Source: Chitinophagaceae bacterium | GTDB lineage: Bacteria; Bacteroidota; Bacteroidia; Chitinophagales; Chitinophagaceae | Assembly: GCA_017853575.1 (NCBI GenBank) | Contig: JAFMJI010000001.1 | Location: 124,001 to 188,000 of the forward strand | DNA length: 64,000 bases | Reading direction: 5' to 3' | Shown here: piece after piece, positions 16,434-23,939 of the stretch | Layout of the letters: every line of letters begins with the position of its first letter | Numbering within the stretch: position 1 is the first letter of the stretch | Made by a program: the position numbers and the translations under genes | Notes under the pieces: generated by a model | Told to the model about the DNA's origin: nothing | The model's database searches: none | What the model saw: only the letters and a program-made list of their open reading frames with translations

Positions 16434-17045
16434 TTATTGTACTTTGATCTTAAACATGGATTCATCACCCAGAAATCCTTCCAGTTCATCCCCAACCGAG
16501 CACTCTCCTACTCCTTTGGGAGTACCTGTGAAAATCACGTCACCGATATTAAGTGAGAAATAATTGGAAACATGTGCAATGATTTGATCAAAGCTGTGAA
16601 TCATATCGCGGGTATTTCCGGATTGAACTATTTCACCATTTTTCTTCATGGAGAAGACAATATTTTTGCGATCTAAATCCGCAGAGATATTATTCCATTT
16701 TCCCAAAACAGCTGAATTGTCCCATGCCTTTGCCTTTTCCCATGGAAGCCCCTTTTTCTTCAATTCGCTTTGTACATCTCTTGCTGTAAAATCAATTCCA
16801 ACAGAGATGGCATCATAATATTGTTGAGCAGTTGCTTCACTGATATATTTGCCGTTTTTTGAAATGTGCAGTACTACTTCACATTCATAATGCAATTCAT
16901 TTGTAAAAGCAGGATAATAAAAAGGCATATTGGTTTGCAACAAGGCTGATTTTGGTTTCATGAAGATGACTGGTTCTTCAGGCACTTCATTTCCAAGTTC
17001 TTTGGCATGTTCAACATAGTTTCTTCCTATACAAATGAATTTCAT
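16434..17045 (-). CDS. Fumarylacetoacetate hydrolase-fold protein
   Basis: 203 residues, the short FAH-fold form. The metal-binding ExE is in NELHYECEVVL (about residues 49-59), and the C-terminal half has VGIDFTARDVQSELKKKG, KAWDNSA and DVIFTGTPKGVG, all typical of the FAHD1/YcgM group. Family members are acylpyruvases, oxaloacetate decarboxylases or hydratases acting on 2-oxo acids; oxaloacetate decarboxylation or tautomerisation is a fair guess, not a demonstration. The start ATG follows the pth stop by nine bases, placing it last in an rplY-pth-FAH cluster, where its metabolic role has no obvious link to translation. Confidence 0.88.
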   Translation of the reverse strand: MKFICIGRNYVEHAKELGNEVPEEPVIFMKPKSALLQTNMPFYYPAFTNELHYECEVVLHISKNGKYISEATAQQYYDAISVGIDFTARDVQSELKKKGLPWEKAKAWDNSAVLGKWNNISADLDRKNIVFSMKKNGEIVQSGNTRDMIHSFDQIIAHVSNYFSLNIGDVIFTGTPKGVGECSVGDELEGFLGDESMFKIKVQ

Positions 17046-17054
17046 GATATTAAT

Positions 17055-17627
17055 TTATAGTTCAAATTTATTAACAGATTCCATTGTTTTATCGATTCCC
17101 AAAAAAACAAAATCCTCAATGGCTTGTGCCGACCTTTCAATTTTTTTCAAAACGATTTCTTCCTGTTCTTTGTGCCATCTACCCAGCACATATTCCACCT
17201 GCATTCCTTTTGGAAAATCATTTCCAATCCCAAATCTCAAACGTGGATATTGAATAGTTGCAAGTGATTCTTGAATACTCTTTAATCCATTGTGTCCGCC
17301 ATCGCTGCCAGCAGGTTTCATTTTTATTTTATTGATAGGAACTGCAAGTTCATCAACCAAGACCAGCAAGTTGCTGATTTCAATTTTTTCTTTGTCGAGC
17401 CAATATTTCACAGCCCTGCCACTTAGGTTCATAAAGGTTGTTGGCTTGATGCAGATAATTTTTCTCCCTTTGATGGAAACAGTTGCAACTGAAGCCAGTC
17501 TGTCAGATGAAAAGCTCACTTTGTGTTTGCTCACAAAATAATCAAGGATGTCGAAACCAATATTATGACGCGTATGTGTGTATTCATCACCTATATTGCC
17601 CAATCCAACAACGAGAAATTTATTCAT
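17055..17627 (-). CDS. pth: Peptidyl-tRNA hydrolase
   Basis: 190 residues. Pth releases peptides from peptidyl-tRNAs dropped by ribosomes. Signatures are KFLVVGLGNIGDEYTHTRHNIGFD (the Asn and His of this block are catalytic), KPTTFMNLSGRAV, LVLVDELAVP with the catalytic Asp, and GGHNGLKSI followed by RLRFGIGND. The conserved N-terminus fixes the ATG at 17625-17627. That ATG comes one base after the T-run of an intrinsic terminator, so the usual ribosome-binding region lies inside a terminator hairpin. The pairing with rplY upstream is common among bacteria. FAH-fold gene follows by nine bases. Confidence 0.97.
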   Translation of the reverse strand: MNKFLVVGLGNIGDEYTHTRHNIGFDILDYFVSKHKVSFSSDRLASVATVSIKGRKIICIKPTTFMNLSGRAVKYWLDKEKIEISNLLVLVDELAVPINKIKMKPAGSDGGHNGLKSIQESLATIQYPRLRFGIGNDFPKGMQVEYVLGRWHKEQEEIVLKKIERSAQAIEDFVFLGIDKTMESVNKFEL

Positions 17628-17658
17628 GAAAAAAGCCCCATGATTAACTCATGGGGCC
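17628..17658 (-). terminator. Intrinsic terminator between rplY and pth, touching the pth start
   Basis: Minus strand: GCCCCATGA and TCATGGGGC (17635-17643, 17649-17657) form a 9-bp stem with a 5-base loop, immediately followed by six Ts and then C-ATG of pth. No -7 box is seen between the hairpin and pth, so pth expression may rely on read-through. Confidence 0.85.
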
Positions 17659-17679
17659 ATAAAGATAAAACCTTTGAAT

Positions 17680-18312
17680 TTATTTCTTCGCAGCAGCAGC
17701 GGCTGGAGCGGCAGCGGCGGCAGGAGCAGCAGCAGCAGGTGTAGGTGCAGCGGCTTCCTCTTGTTTCAGCTGACGTGTCAATGTTACTGATGCGATAGGA
17801 ATTCTTGGAGAATTCAGGATCTCATAGTTTTCAGTTGCGATGTCTTGAACACGAATATTGCCATTCAATTCAAGATTTGAAATATCAACTTCAATATTCT
17901 CTCTGAGGAATTTAGGAAGTGTTTTCACCTTAACTGACTTGAGTCTGATTTCAAGTTTACCACCGGCTTTTACGCCAGCAGCAGTACCGGTAAACTTAAG
18001 AGGGATGGTTGCATTTACTTTCTTGCCTTCAACCAATTCAAGCAAATCAACATGCGCCAGAATATCTGACACTTTATCAAGTTGAAGATCCTTCAAAATG
18101 CAAGTGTAAGATTTGCCTCCAACTTTAACTTCTATCAATTGGAAGTCTGGTGTGTAGATGAAAGGCTTCAGATCAAGAGCTTTTGCATAAAAGTTCACCT
18201 CTTGTGCACCCCCATAAATTACACCAGGTACCAAGCCTTGAGAGCGCAACTGGCGGGTGGCTGTTTTACCAGTTTCGGTCCTCAATTGTCCTTCGATTGT
18301 AATCGTTTTCAT
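17680..18312 (-). CDS. rplY: 50S ribosomal protein L25/general stress protein Ctc
   Basis: 210 residues, the long CTC-type L25 that binds 5S rRNA. The N-terminal L25 domain is seen in LRTETGKTATRQLRSQGLVPGVIYGG and in SYTCILKDLQLDKVSDILAHVDLLEL; the beta-rich TL5/CTC domain follows (about residues 95-185, ending with SPRIPIASVTLTR). The last 30 residues are Glu then an Ala/Pro-only tail ending in Lys-Lys, typical of Bacteroidota L25 proteins and presumably unstructured. It is 33 bp downstream of prs, with no promoter box between, so the two are probably transcribed together. Confidence 0.96.
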   Translation of the reverse strand: MKTITIEGQLRTETGKTATRQLRSQGLVPGVIYGGAQEVNFYAKALDLKPFIYTPDFQLIEVKVGGKSYTCILKDLQLDKVSDILAHVDLLELVEGKKVNATIPLKFTGTAAGVKAGGKLEIRLKSVKVKTLPKFLRENIEVDISNLELNGNIRVQDIATENYEILNSPRIPIASVTLTRQLKQEEAAAPTPAAAAPAAAAAPAAAAAKK

Positions 18313-18345
18313 TGTATTGTGTTTAAAAATTGACTTCTTTTCGGT

Positions 18346-19305
18346 CTATTTATTCTTCAGTTGTGAGTGAATAAAAAGACTTGTAATGCTTTGGTTTTCG
18401 TAAGCATTTTTGATGGCAGATGCGAAAAGGTTGGCAACACTCAGTATTTTGATTTTTGAAGAAATGTTTTTTACGGGAATTGTATCCGTAACCACCAATT
18501 CTTCCAAAACACTGTTTTCGATGTTTTCGTAAGCGTTACCGCTCAACACCGGGTGTGTACAAAGTGCTCGAACACTTCTTGCGCCTTTTTCCTTCAAGAG
18601 TTTTGCGGCTTTGGTGAGGGTACCTGCAGTATCGCAGATATCATCAATCAATACCACATCTCTGTTTTCCACATCACCTATTACCACCATGCTTGCTATT
18701 TCATTGGCCCTTTTTCTGTGCTTGTCACAGATGACCATTTCGACGTTAAAATAACTTGCCATTTCACGGATCCTGTTCGCACTTCCCACGTCGGGGGCCG
18801 CAAAGGTAAGGTTTTCCAGCTGAAGATTGGTGATATAAGGGATAAAAATGGCAGAGCTATCCAGGTGGTCTACGGGGATGTCAAAATAGCCCTGGATCTG
18901 GGGTGCATGGAGATCCATGGTGATCACCCTGTCGGCTCCAGCAGCAGTCAGAAGGTTTGCAACCAGTTTGGAACCGATGGCAACCCTGGGCTTGTCTTTT
19001 CTATCCTGGCGGGCATATCCAAAATATGGCAAAACTGCTATGATCTTGTAGGCAGAGGCGCGTTTGGCAGCGTCGATCATCAACAACAATTCCAGTAGAT
19101 TATCTCCCGGGGCAAACGTGCTTTGCACGAGGAAAACATAATCACCTCTGATACTTTCGAGGTAAACCGGTTGAATTTCGCCGTCACTAAACCGTTGAAT
19201 ATTGATTTTGCCTGGAGTGCCATTTACAGACTCGGCAATTTTTGCGGCAAGGTATTCAGAGCTTGTTCCGGAGAAAACTTTACAGGAGGGGCCAACGCGT
19301 TGCAT
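18346..19305 (-). CDS. prs: Ribose-phosphate diphosphokinase
   Basis: 319 residues from ATG 19303-19305. A longer reading frame extends 53 codons upstream, but that extension is unlike PRPP synthetases and runs into the radC 5' region, so it is not used. The enzyme makes PRPP for purine, pyrimidine, NAD, His and Trp synthesis. Visible are FSDGEIQPVYLESIRG, the KxxxxxLPYFGYARQDRK region, the pyrophosphate and ribose loops including TMDLHAPQIQGYFDIPVDHL, and the PRPP-binding VVLIDDICDTAGTLTKAA. A TATCTTCG box (19323-19330) lies 17 bp upstream of the ATG. Confidence 0.98.
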   Translation of the reverse strand: MQRVGPSCKVFSGTSSEYLAAKIAESVNGTPGKINIQRFSDGEIQPVYLESIRGDYVFLVQSTFAPGDNLLELLLMIDAAKRASAYKIIAVLPYFGYARQDRKDKPRVAIGSKLVANLLTAAGADRVITMDLHAPQIQGYFDIPVDHLDSSAIFIPYITNLQLENLTFAAPDVGSANRIREMASYFNVEMVICDKHRKRANEIASMVVIGDVENRDVVLIDDICDTAGTLTKAAKLLKEKGARSVRALCTHPVLSGNAYENIENSVLEELVVTDTIPVKNISSKIKILSVANLFASAIKNAYENQSITSLFIHSQLKNK

Positions 19306-19322
19306 AAAAATGAATTGAATGA

Positions 19323-19330
19323 CGAAGATA
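19323..19330 (-). promoter_or_regulatory. Candidate -7 box of prs (TATCTTCG)
   Basis: Minus-strand TATCTTCG, the TTCG variant seen at several other genes here, 17 bp before the prs ATG. No matching TTG at the expected distance. Confidence 0.35.
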
Positions 19331-19386
19331 ACGAAACTAAGTACCCCTTGGGGGCATAAACTCACCTGAAAATCAAATGTGAAAAA

Positions 19387-20073
19387 ATGAGGTTGAAAAA
19401 GTTGAAAGATTGGGCAATAGAAGACATGCCTAGGGAAAAAATGAGATTGAAGTCTGCCAATCATCTCACGGATGTTGAGCTTCTGGCTATCTTGATTCAG
19501 CAGGGAAACAGGGAATCTTCAGCGATCGATTTGGCGAATGAATTGATGACCAAGTGCAATCATAAATTATCAACCTTGGCAAGACTTTCCATCAAAGAGA
19601 TGATGAAAACAAAAGGAATTGGCATTGCAAAAGCTACCATCCTGCAGGCTGCCATGGAAATCGGAAAAAGGAGAATGGGAACAGAGGTGATGACAACAGA
19701 TGTGATCAAGGACAGCAAAATGGTTGCAACATTTTTACGCACCAAATTGATGGACCTTCCCCATGAAGTTTTTGCAGTCGTTTTTTTAAACCGTGCCAAC
19801 AGAATCAAACATTTTGAAATCATCAGTTCAGGAGGGATGACAGGAACAGTTGCAGATCCGAGAATTATTTTGAAAAAGGCATTGGAAGAAGAAGCTGTCA
19901 GCATCATCCTGAGTCACAATCATCCTTCAGGAAATTTAAGACCATCAAAAGCAGATCAGGACCTGACAGAAAAAATCAAGCATGCAGCAAAATACTTCGA
20001 CATACACGTGTTGGATCATATCATTGTTAGCAATGAAGGGTATTACAGTTTTGCGGATGAGGGAGTAATATGA
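19387..20073 (+). CDS. radC: RadC/JAB-domain protein
   Basis: 228 residues. The N-terminal helical part (about 1-95) contains LTDVELLAILIQQG and KGIGIAKATILQAAMEIGKR, a helix-hairpin-helix-like segment. The C-terminal MPN/JAB domain (about 100-225) has the JAMM metal motif SHNHPSGNLRPSKADQDLT, with two His and an Asp. RadC was named for DNA repair, but its actual activity is unresolved; the metal site suggests a hydrolase. It is a full-length family member, divergent from prs by 81 bp, and followed by the repeat element at 20074. Confidence 0.95.
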   Translation: MRLKKLKDWAIEDMPREKMRLKSANHLTDVELLAILIQQGNRESSAIDLANELMTKCNHKLSTLARLSIKEMMKTKGIGIAKATILQAAMEIGKRRMGTEVMTTDVIKDSKMVATFLRTKLMDLPHEVFAVVFLNRANRIKHFEIISSGGMTGTVADPRIILKKALEEEAVSIILSHNHPSGNLRPSKADQDLTEKIKHAAKYFDIHVLDHIIVSNEGYYSFADEGVI

Positions 20074-20191
20074 GGGACGAGGGAGAAGGGGTGAGGGACA
20101 AGGTAAAAAGTTGTAAGTTGTAAGTTGTAAGTTTGTAAACGATTAGAGTTGAATCTACAACTTACAACCTATAACTTATAACTAAATTCAC
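20074..20191. repeat. Purine-rich element with 7-base repeats forming a long hairpin
   Basis: After the radC stop come GGGACGAGGGA (20074) and GAGGGACAAGG (20093), then AGTTGTA three times in tandem (20109-20129) and AGTTTGTA (20130-20137). An 18-base loop follows, then TACAACT-TACAACC-TATAACT-TATAACT (20156-20183), the imperfect reverse complement. The two arms could pair over about 28 bases, 13 of them perfect. The layout repeats that of 14399-14481. It lies between the co-oriented radC and pepP genes. Confidence 0.8.
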
Positions 20192-21493
20192 ATGCATTCC
20201 GCAAATATCAATCCGCAAATATTCATCGACAACAGAAAAAGATTTGTTGCCCAGATGGAAAAAAACAGCATTGCGATATTTAACAGCAATGATGAAATTC
20301 CAAGCAATGGAGATGCCCTTTATCCTTTCAAACAGAATACAGACTTGTTTTGGTTAACTGGTATCCGTCAGGAAGACAGCATGCTGATTTTATTTCCAGA
20401 CAATCCTGATAAAAAATACCGAGAGGTGCTGGTGTTGGTAAGACCCAATGAGTTGAAGGAAAAATGGGATGGGAAAAGACATCGTGCACATGAGGCAACT
20501 GCATTGTCCGGCATTTCAACCATCATCTGGTTGGATGTATTGGATGGTCTACTTCAACCAATGATCCATCTTGCAGATACCATCTATCTCAATACAAATG
20601 AAAATGACAGAAAAGCAAATCTCTTGGCGGTAAGAGATTACCGTTTTGCGCAAGAAATGCAAGCAAGATATCCACTGCATCAATATAAAAGATCTGCAAA
20701 GATCATGCGAGAGTTGCGTGCCATCAAATCGCCTCTTGAAGTGGCAGTGCTTCAAAAAGCAATGGACATCACAGATCACACTTTTCGCAGATTATTGAAA
20801 TTTATGAAACCCGGCGTTTGGGAAAATCACATTGAAGCAGAGATCTACCATGACTTCATGATGCAGGGATCTGCGGGTCCGGCGTATTCCTCTATCATTG
20901 CAAGTGGCGACAGAGCAAGAACGCTGCATTACATCGCCAATAACCAAGAATGCAAAGATGGCGAGTTGGTATTGATGGACTTTGGTGCAGAGTATGGAGG
21001 TTATTGTGCAGATTTAACAAGAACTGTTCCTGTAAATGGTAAATTTACCAGAAGACAGAAAACAGTTTACAATGCATGTTTGCATTTACACAATTACGCC
21101 AAGAGCTTGCTGAAACCTGGTATCAATATCTTAAAATACCATGAGATGGTTGGTGATGAGGCAACCAAGATTTTTCAAAAAATTGGTTTGCTGAAAAAAA
21201 CAGATATCAAAAATGAGTCACCCGACAACCGTGCATATAGAAAATACCTGTATCATGGCATTTCACATCATCTTGGAATTGATGTGCACGATTTGGGAAC
21301 TAAGACAGAACCTTTGAAACCAGGGATGGTACTTACCGTTGAACCAGGTATTTATATCGAAGAAGAAAAAATGGGTGTTCGCATTGAAAACAATGTTTGG
21401 ATAACCAAAAATGGAAACAAAGATTTAATGGCGAATATTCCCATTGAAGCAGATGATATTGAACGTCTCATGAAATCAAGTGCTGCAAAATGA
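20192..21493 (+). CDS. pepP: Xaa-Pro aminopeptidase (aminopeptidase P)
   Basis: 433 residues, full length for bacterial PepP. The N-terminal creatinase-like domain (about 1-170; NSNDEIPSNGDALYPFKQNTD, FWLTGI) is followed by the pita-bread metallopeptidase domain (about 180-425). All five dinuclear metal ligands are visible: Asp in LMDFGAEYGGYCADLTRT (two Asp), His in YHGISHHLGIDVHD, Glu in LTVEPGIYIEE and Glu in VRIENN. It removes an N-terminal residue that precedes proline, in the cytoplasm. Its stop overlaps the pssA start (ATGA), so pepP, pssA and purS form one operon. Confidence 0.96.
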   Translation: MHSANINPQIFIDNRKRFVAQMEKNSIAIFNSNDEIPSNGDALYPFKQNTDLFWLTGIRQEDSMLILFPDNPDKKYREVLVLVRPNELKEKWDGKRHRAHEATALSGISTIIWLDVLDGLLQPMIHLADTIYLNTNENDRKANLLAVRDYRFAQEMQARYPLHQYKRSAKIMRELRAIKSPLEVAVLQKAMDITDHTFRRLLKFMKPGVWENHIEAEIYHDFMMQGSAGPAYSSIIASGDRARTLHYIANNQECKDGELVLMDFGAEYGGYCADLTRTVPVNGKFTRRQKTVYNACLHLHNYAKSLLKPGINILKYHEMVGDEATKIFQKIGLLKKTDIKNESPDNRAYRKYLYHGISHHLGIDVHDLGTKTEPLKPGMVLTVEPGIYIEEEKMGVRIENNVWITKNGNKDLMANIPIEADDIERLMKSSAAK

Positions 21494-22251
21494 AACAGCT
21501 AGCAAATTTCATCACCCTGCTCAATCTCGTATTTGGTTGTATTGCAGTTGTATTTACACTTCAAACAGGAGAAACCATTGTAAACCTGGAAAGCGGAGAA
21601 TGGAAAATTTATTTTCCTGAAAAAATTACATGGGCAGCAATCTGTTTGTTTTTTGCTGCGGTAGTTGATTTTTTTGACGGGTTCGTTGCACGCCTGTTTA
21701 AAGCAGATTCTGAAATGGGGAAACAACTTGATTCACTTGCTGATGTTGTTTCGTTTGGTGTTGCCCCAGGTTCCATGATGTATCAGTTGCTCAGAATTGC
21801 AATCGCAGCAGAACCATCCGGCATGGAAAAATCAAGTTTGCTTTTTATACCTGCTTTGTTAATTCCTTTGGCAGCAGCATGGAGACTCGGTAGATTTAAT
21901 ATGGATACATCAAAAAGAAATCATTTTCTTGGATTACCGGCACCGGCAGCAGGACTCTTCATTGCTTGCTTACCAATGGTAGCGTTCTATAACATCATGG
22001 ACATGCAGCAATTGTTGGTAAACAAATGGGTGCTTTACCTGATCAGTATTGTGATTTCATTTTTGATGGTATCAAAAATTCCATTGATCAATTTGAAATT
22101 TAAATCATACGGCTGGAAAGAGAACAAATCAAGATATCTTTTGATCATTGCTTCAATCACTTCAATGCTACTCCTGGGTTGGCTTTCAGGCTTCATCATT
22201 CTCTTCAGTTATATTCTAGTATCTTTGCTTTTTAAAAAAGAGCTATCATGA
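21490..22251 (+). CDS. pssA: CDP-diacylglycerol-serine O-phosphatidyltransferase
   Basis: 253 residues, several membrane segments. The CDP-alcohol phosphatidyltransferase motif DG(x)2AR(x)8G(x)3D(x)3D is complete at about residues 57-83: DFFDGFVARLF, then GKQLDSLADVVSFG. The N-terminus (MKQLANFITLLNLVFGC) is typical of the PssA subgroup, which makes phosphatidylserine, the precursor of phosphatidylethanolamine, at the inner membrane. Overlaps by four bases with both pepP upstream and purS downstream indicate translational coupling. The choice of serine as acceptor rests on overall similarity to PssA rather than on a single residue. Confidence 0.93.
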   Translation: MKQLANFITLLNLVFGCIAVVFTLQTGETIVNLESGEWKIYFPEKITWAAICLFFAAVVDFFDGFVARLFKADSEMGKQLDSLADVVSFGVAPGSMMYQLLRIAIAAEPSGMEKSSLLFIPALLIPLAAAWRLGRFNMDTSKRNHFLGLPAPAAGLFIACLPMVAFYNIMDMQQLLVNKWVLYLISIVISFLMVSKIPLINLKFKSYGWKENKSRYLLIIASITSMLLLGWLSGFIILFSYILVSLLFKKELS

Positions 22252-22496
22252 ATTTTACAGTTGCCATCAATGTAATGCCTTTGAAAGATTTACTCGACCC
22301 ACAGGGGAAGGCTGTATTAGGTGGATTGCAAAACCTCGGATTGAAATCTGTACAAGATGTAAGAATTGGTAAAAGAATCACGCTTCAAGTGGAGGCAGCC
22401 AATGAGCAAGAAGCAAAAAAAATAGCAGAAGAAGCAGCAACCAAGTTGTTGGCAAATCAGGTAATGGAACATTTCGAAATAAGTATACTTCAATAG
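22248..22496 (+). CDS. purS: Phosphoribosylformylglycinamidine synthase subunit PurS
   Basis: 82 residues, the usual PurS size. It is the small dimeric subunit that joins the small PurL and PurQ in the fourth step of purine synthesis. The pattern is clear: VAINVMPLKDLLDPQGKAVLGGLQNLG (residues 4-30), then SVQDVRIGKRITLQV and a helix rich in Ala and Glu ending LLANQVMEHFEI. It overlaps pssA by four bases, and no other purine gene is near. Its presence implies that this organism uses the three-subunit PurSQL enzyme rather than only the fused large PurL. Confidence 0.92.
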   Translation: MNFTVAINVMPLKDLLDPQGKAVLGGLQNLGLKSVQDVRIGKRITLQVEAANEQEAKKIAEEAATKLLANQVMEHFEISILQ

Positions 22497-22523
22497 TAGT
22501 TAGCAGTTTCACAACTACAGCAG

Positions 22524-23198
22524 ATGTTATATATTGTACCAACCCCCATCGGCAATTTGGGCGACATGACCTTCAGGGCAGTTGCTGTTTTAAAGGAGGT
22601 TGATCTCATACTTGCAGAAGACACAAGAACTTCGGGTGTTTTATTAAAACACTATGAAATAAGCAAGCCACTTCAGTCTTATCATCAACACAATGAGCAC
22701 CAAGTAACTGAAAGACTTGTTCAGCAAATGATTGGTGGCGCGAAGATGGCTTTACTCACGGATGCAGGTACGCCAGGGATTTCAGATCCAGCTTTTTTTA
22801 TTATCCGTGCATCCATACAACACAATATCAGGGTTGAATGCCTGCCTGGAGCAACAGCATTGATTCCGGCATTGGTAAATAGCGGACTGCCCACCGACAG
22901 TTTTTGTTTTGAAGGTTTTCTGCCACTCAAAAAAGGCAGACATACCATGCTCACAACGTTGGCTGAAGAAAACAGAACCATCGTGCTTTATGAATCTCCT
23001 ATGCGTTTACTGAAAACCTTGAAACAACTTATGGAATATTTTGGTGAGGAGAGACAATGCGCTGTTTCGAGAGAGCTCACCAAAAAGTTTGAAGAAAATG
23101 CAAGAGGTAGTTTAAAGGAAGTATACGATCATTTTGAAAAAAAAGGGGTGAAAGGTGAAATTGTAATCGTAATTGCTGGAAAAAATTACAAAGCTTGA
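22524..23198 (+). CDS. rsmI: 16S rRNA (cytidine-1402 2'-O)-methyltransferase
   Basis: 224 residues. RsmI methylates the ribose of C1402 in the decoding centre of 16S rRNA using S-adenosylmethionine. Recognised by LYIVPTPIGNLGDMTFRAV (residues 2-20), DLILAEDTRTSGVLLKHY, the glycine loop ALLTDAGTPGISDPA, CLPGATALIPALVNSGLP, and FEGFLPLKKGR. It is shorter than the E. coli protein by about 60 C-terminal residues, which is common in this phylum. It starts 27 bp after purS with no clear promoter box and probably belongs to the same transcript. Its stop is immediately next to that of the convergent nucleotidyltransferase. Confidence 0.95.
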   Translation: MLYIVPTPIGNLGDMTFRAVAVLKEVDLILAEDTRTSGVLLKHYEISKPLQSYHQHNEHQVTERLVQQMIGGAKMALLTDAGTPGISDPAFFIIRASIQHNIRVECLPGATALIPALVNSGLPTDSFCFEGFLPLKKGRHTMLTTLAEENRTIVLYESPMRLLKTLKQLMEYFGEERQCAVSRELTKKFEENARGSLKEVYDHFEKKGVKGEIVIVIAGKNYKA

Positions 23199-23939
23199 TC
23201 ACTCGAAAATTTCCTCTGCCTTAATTAATGAGTCTGGCTTCCCAACGTCCAACACCAGATCACCAGAGTGATCATATGCGATGACCAACTCTTCTTTGGC
23301 AATCTTCAAATAAACATCAATCATTGAAAATATTCCATCAGCAGGCATGTATTTAAAGATATTGGGATGAATCACATGAATTCCAGAGAAAGAAAATGGT
23401 CTCACATCATCCACTACTCCATGAACCCATTTCACTTCCCCCGAATGATTGTTTTTCCATCCAACGAGTTTCATTTCATCATCAAACAACAATTGCCTAG
23501 AGCTCTCCCTATCGGTCATAGCCAATGTTGCAAGTGGTTTGATTTTTTGATGATACTCAAACATCCCAATAAGATCCAGGTTCGTCAGAATATCAACATT
23601 CATTACTATAAATGGAGGCCCATCTTGATTTAAGTATTTTGATGCATACGCCAGTCCGCCGCCCGTTTCAAACGGACCATCTGCTTCATAAGAAATTGCG
23701 ATATCCCATTCAGGTCTTTGAATCTTTTTTAATTCAGCATCAATCTGATCTGCAAAATGATGCGTATTGATTACGAAATCTACAATACCAAATCCGTTTA
23801 AATATTCTAAATTTCTCTCCAATAAACTTTTACCATTTACTCGAGCAAGTGCTTTTGGATGATGATCTGTGAAAGGCTTGAGCCTGGTTCCTAACCCAGC
23901 GGCAAAGATCATTGCTTTACAATCTTTAATAGGGCTCAT
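23199..23939 (-). CDS. MurU-like sugar-1-phosphate nucleotidyltransferase
   Basis: 246 residues, single GT-A-like nucleotidyltransferase domain. The signature loop AMIFAAGLGTRLKPFTDHHP is at residues 9-28 with the phosphate-contacting Lys at 29; FETGGGLAYASKYL and IVMNVDILTN (metal-binding Asp) follow. The length and motif spacing match MurU, the MurNAc-1-phosphate uridylyltransferase of the anhydro-MurNAc recycling route, better than the longer hexose pyrophosphorylases. It overlaps by 14 bp the end of the AmgK-like kinase gene, and in known systems AmgK feeds MurU, so the pair probably turns MurNAc or a related amino sugar into UDP-MurNAc. The sugar specificity is inferred from this pairing. 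Confidence 0.8.
   Translation of the reverse strand: MSPIKDCKAMIFAAGLGTRLKPFTDHHPKALARVNGKSLLERNLEYLNGFGIVDFVINTHHFADQIDAELKKIQRPEWDIAISYEADGPFETGGGLAYASKYLNQDGPPFIVMNVDILTNLDLIGMFEYHQKIKPLATLAMTDRESSRQLLFDDEMKLVGWKNNHSGEVKWVHGVVDDVRPFSFSGIHVIHPNIFKYMPADGIFSMIDVYLKIAKEELVIAYDHSGDLVLDVGKPDSLIKAEEIFE

Noticed and set aside
17680-17760. GCN-type repeat at the end of rplY, resembling a tandem repeat
   Set aside because: It is coding sequence for the Ala/Pro tail usual in Bacteroidota L25 proteins, with irregular codon order.
19306-19464. N-terminal extension of 53 codons on prs
   Set aside because: It is hydrophobic and unlike PRPP synthetases, covers a candidate -7 box and would overlap the divergent radC start.
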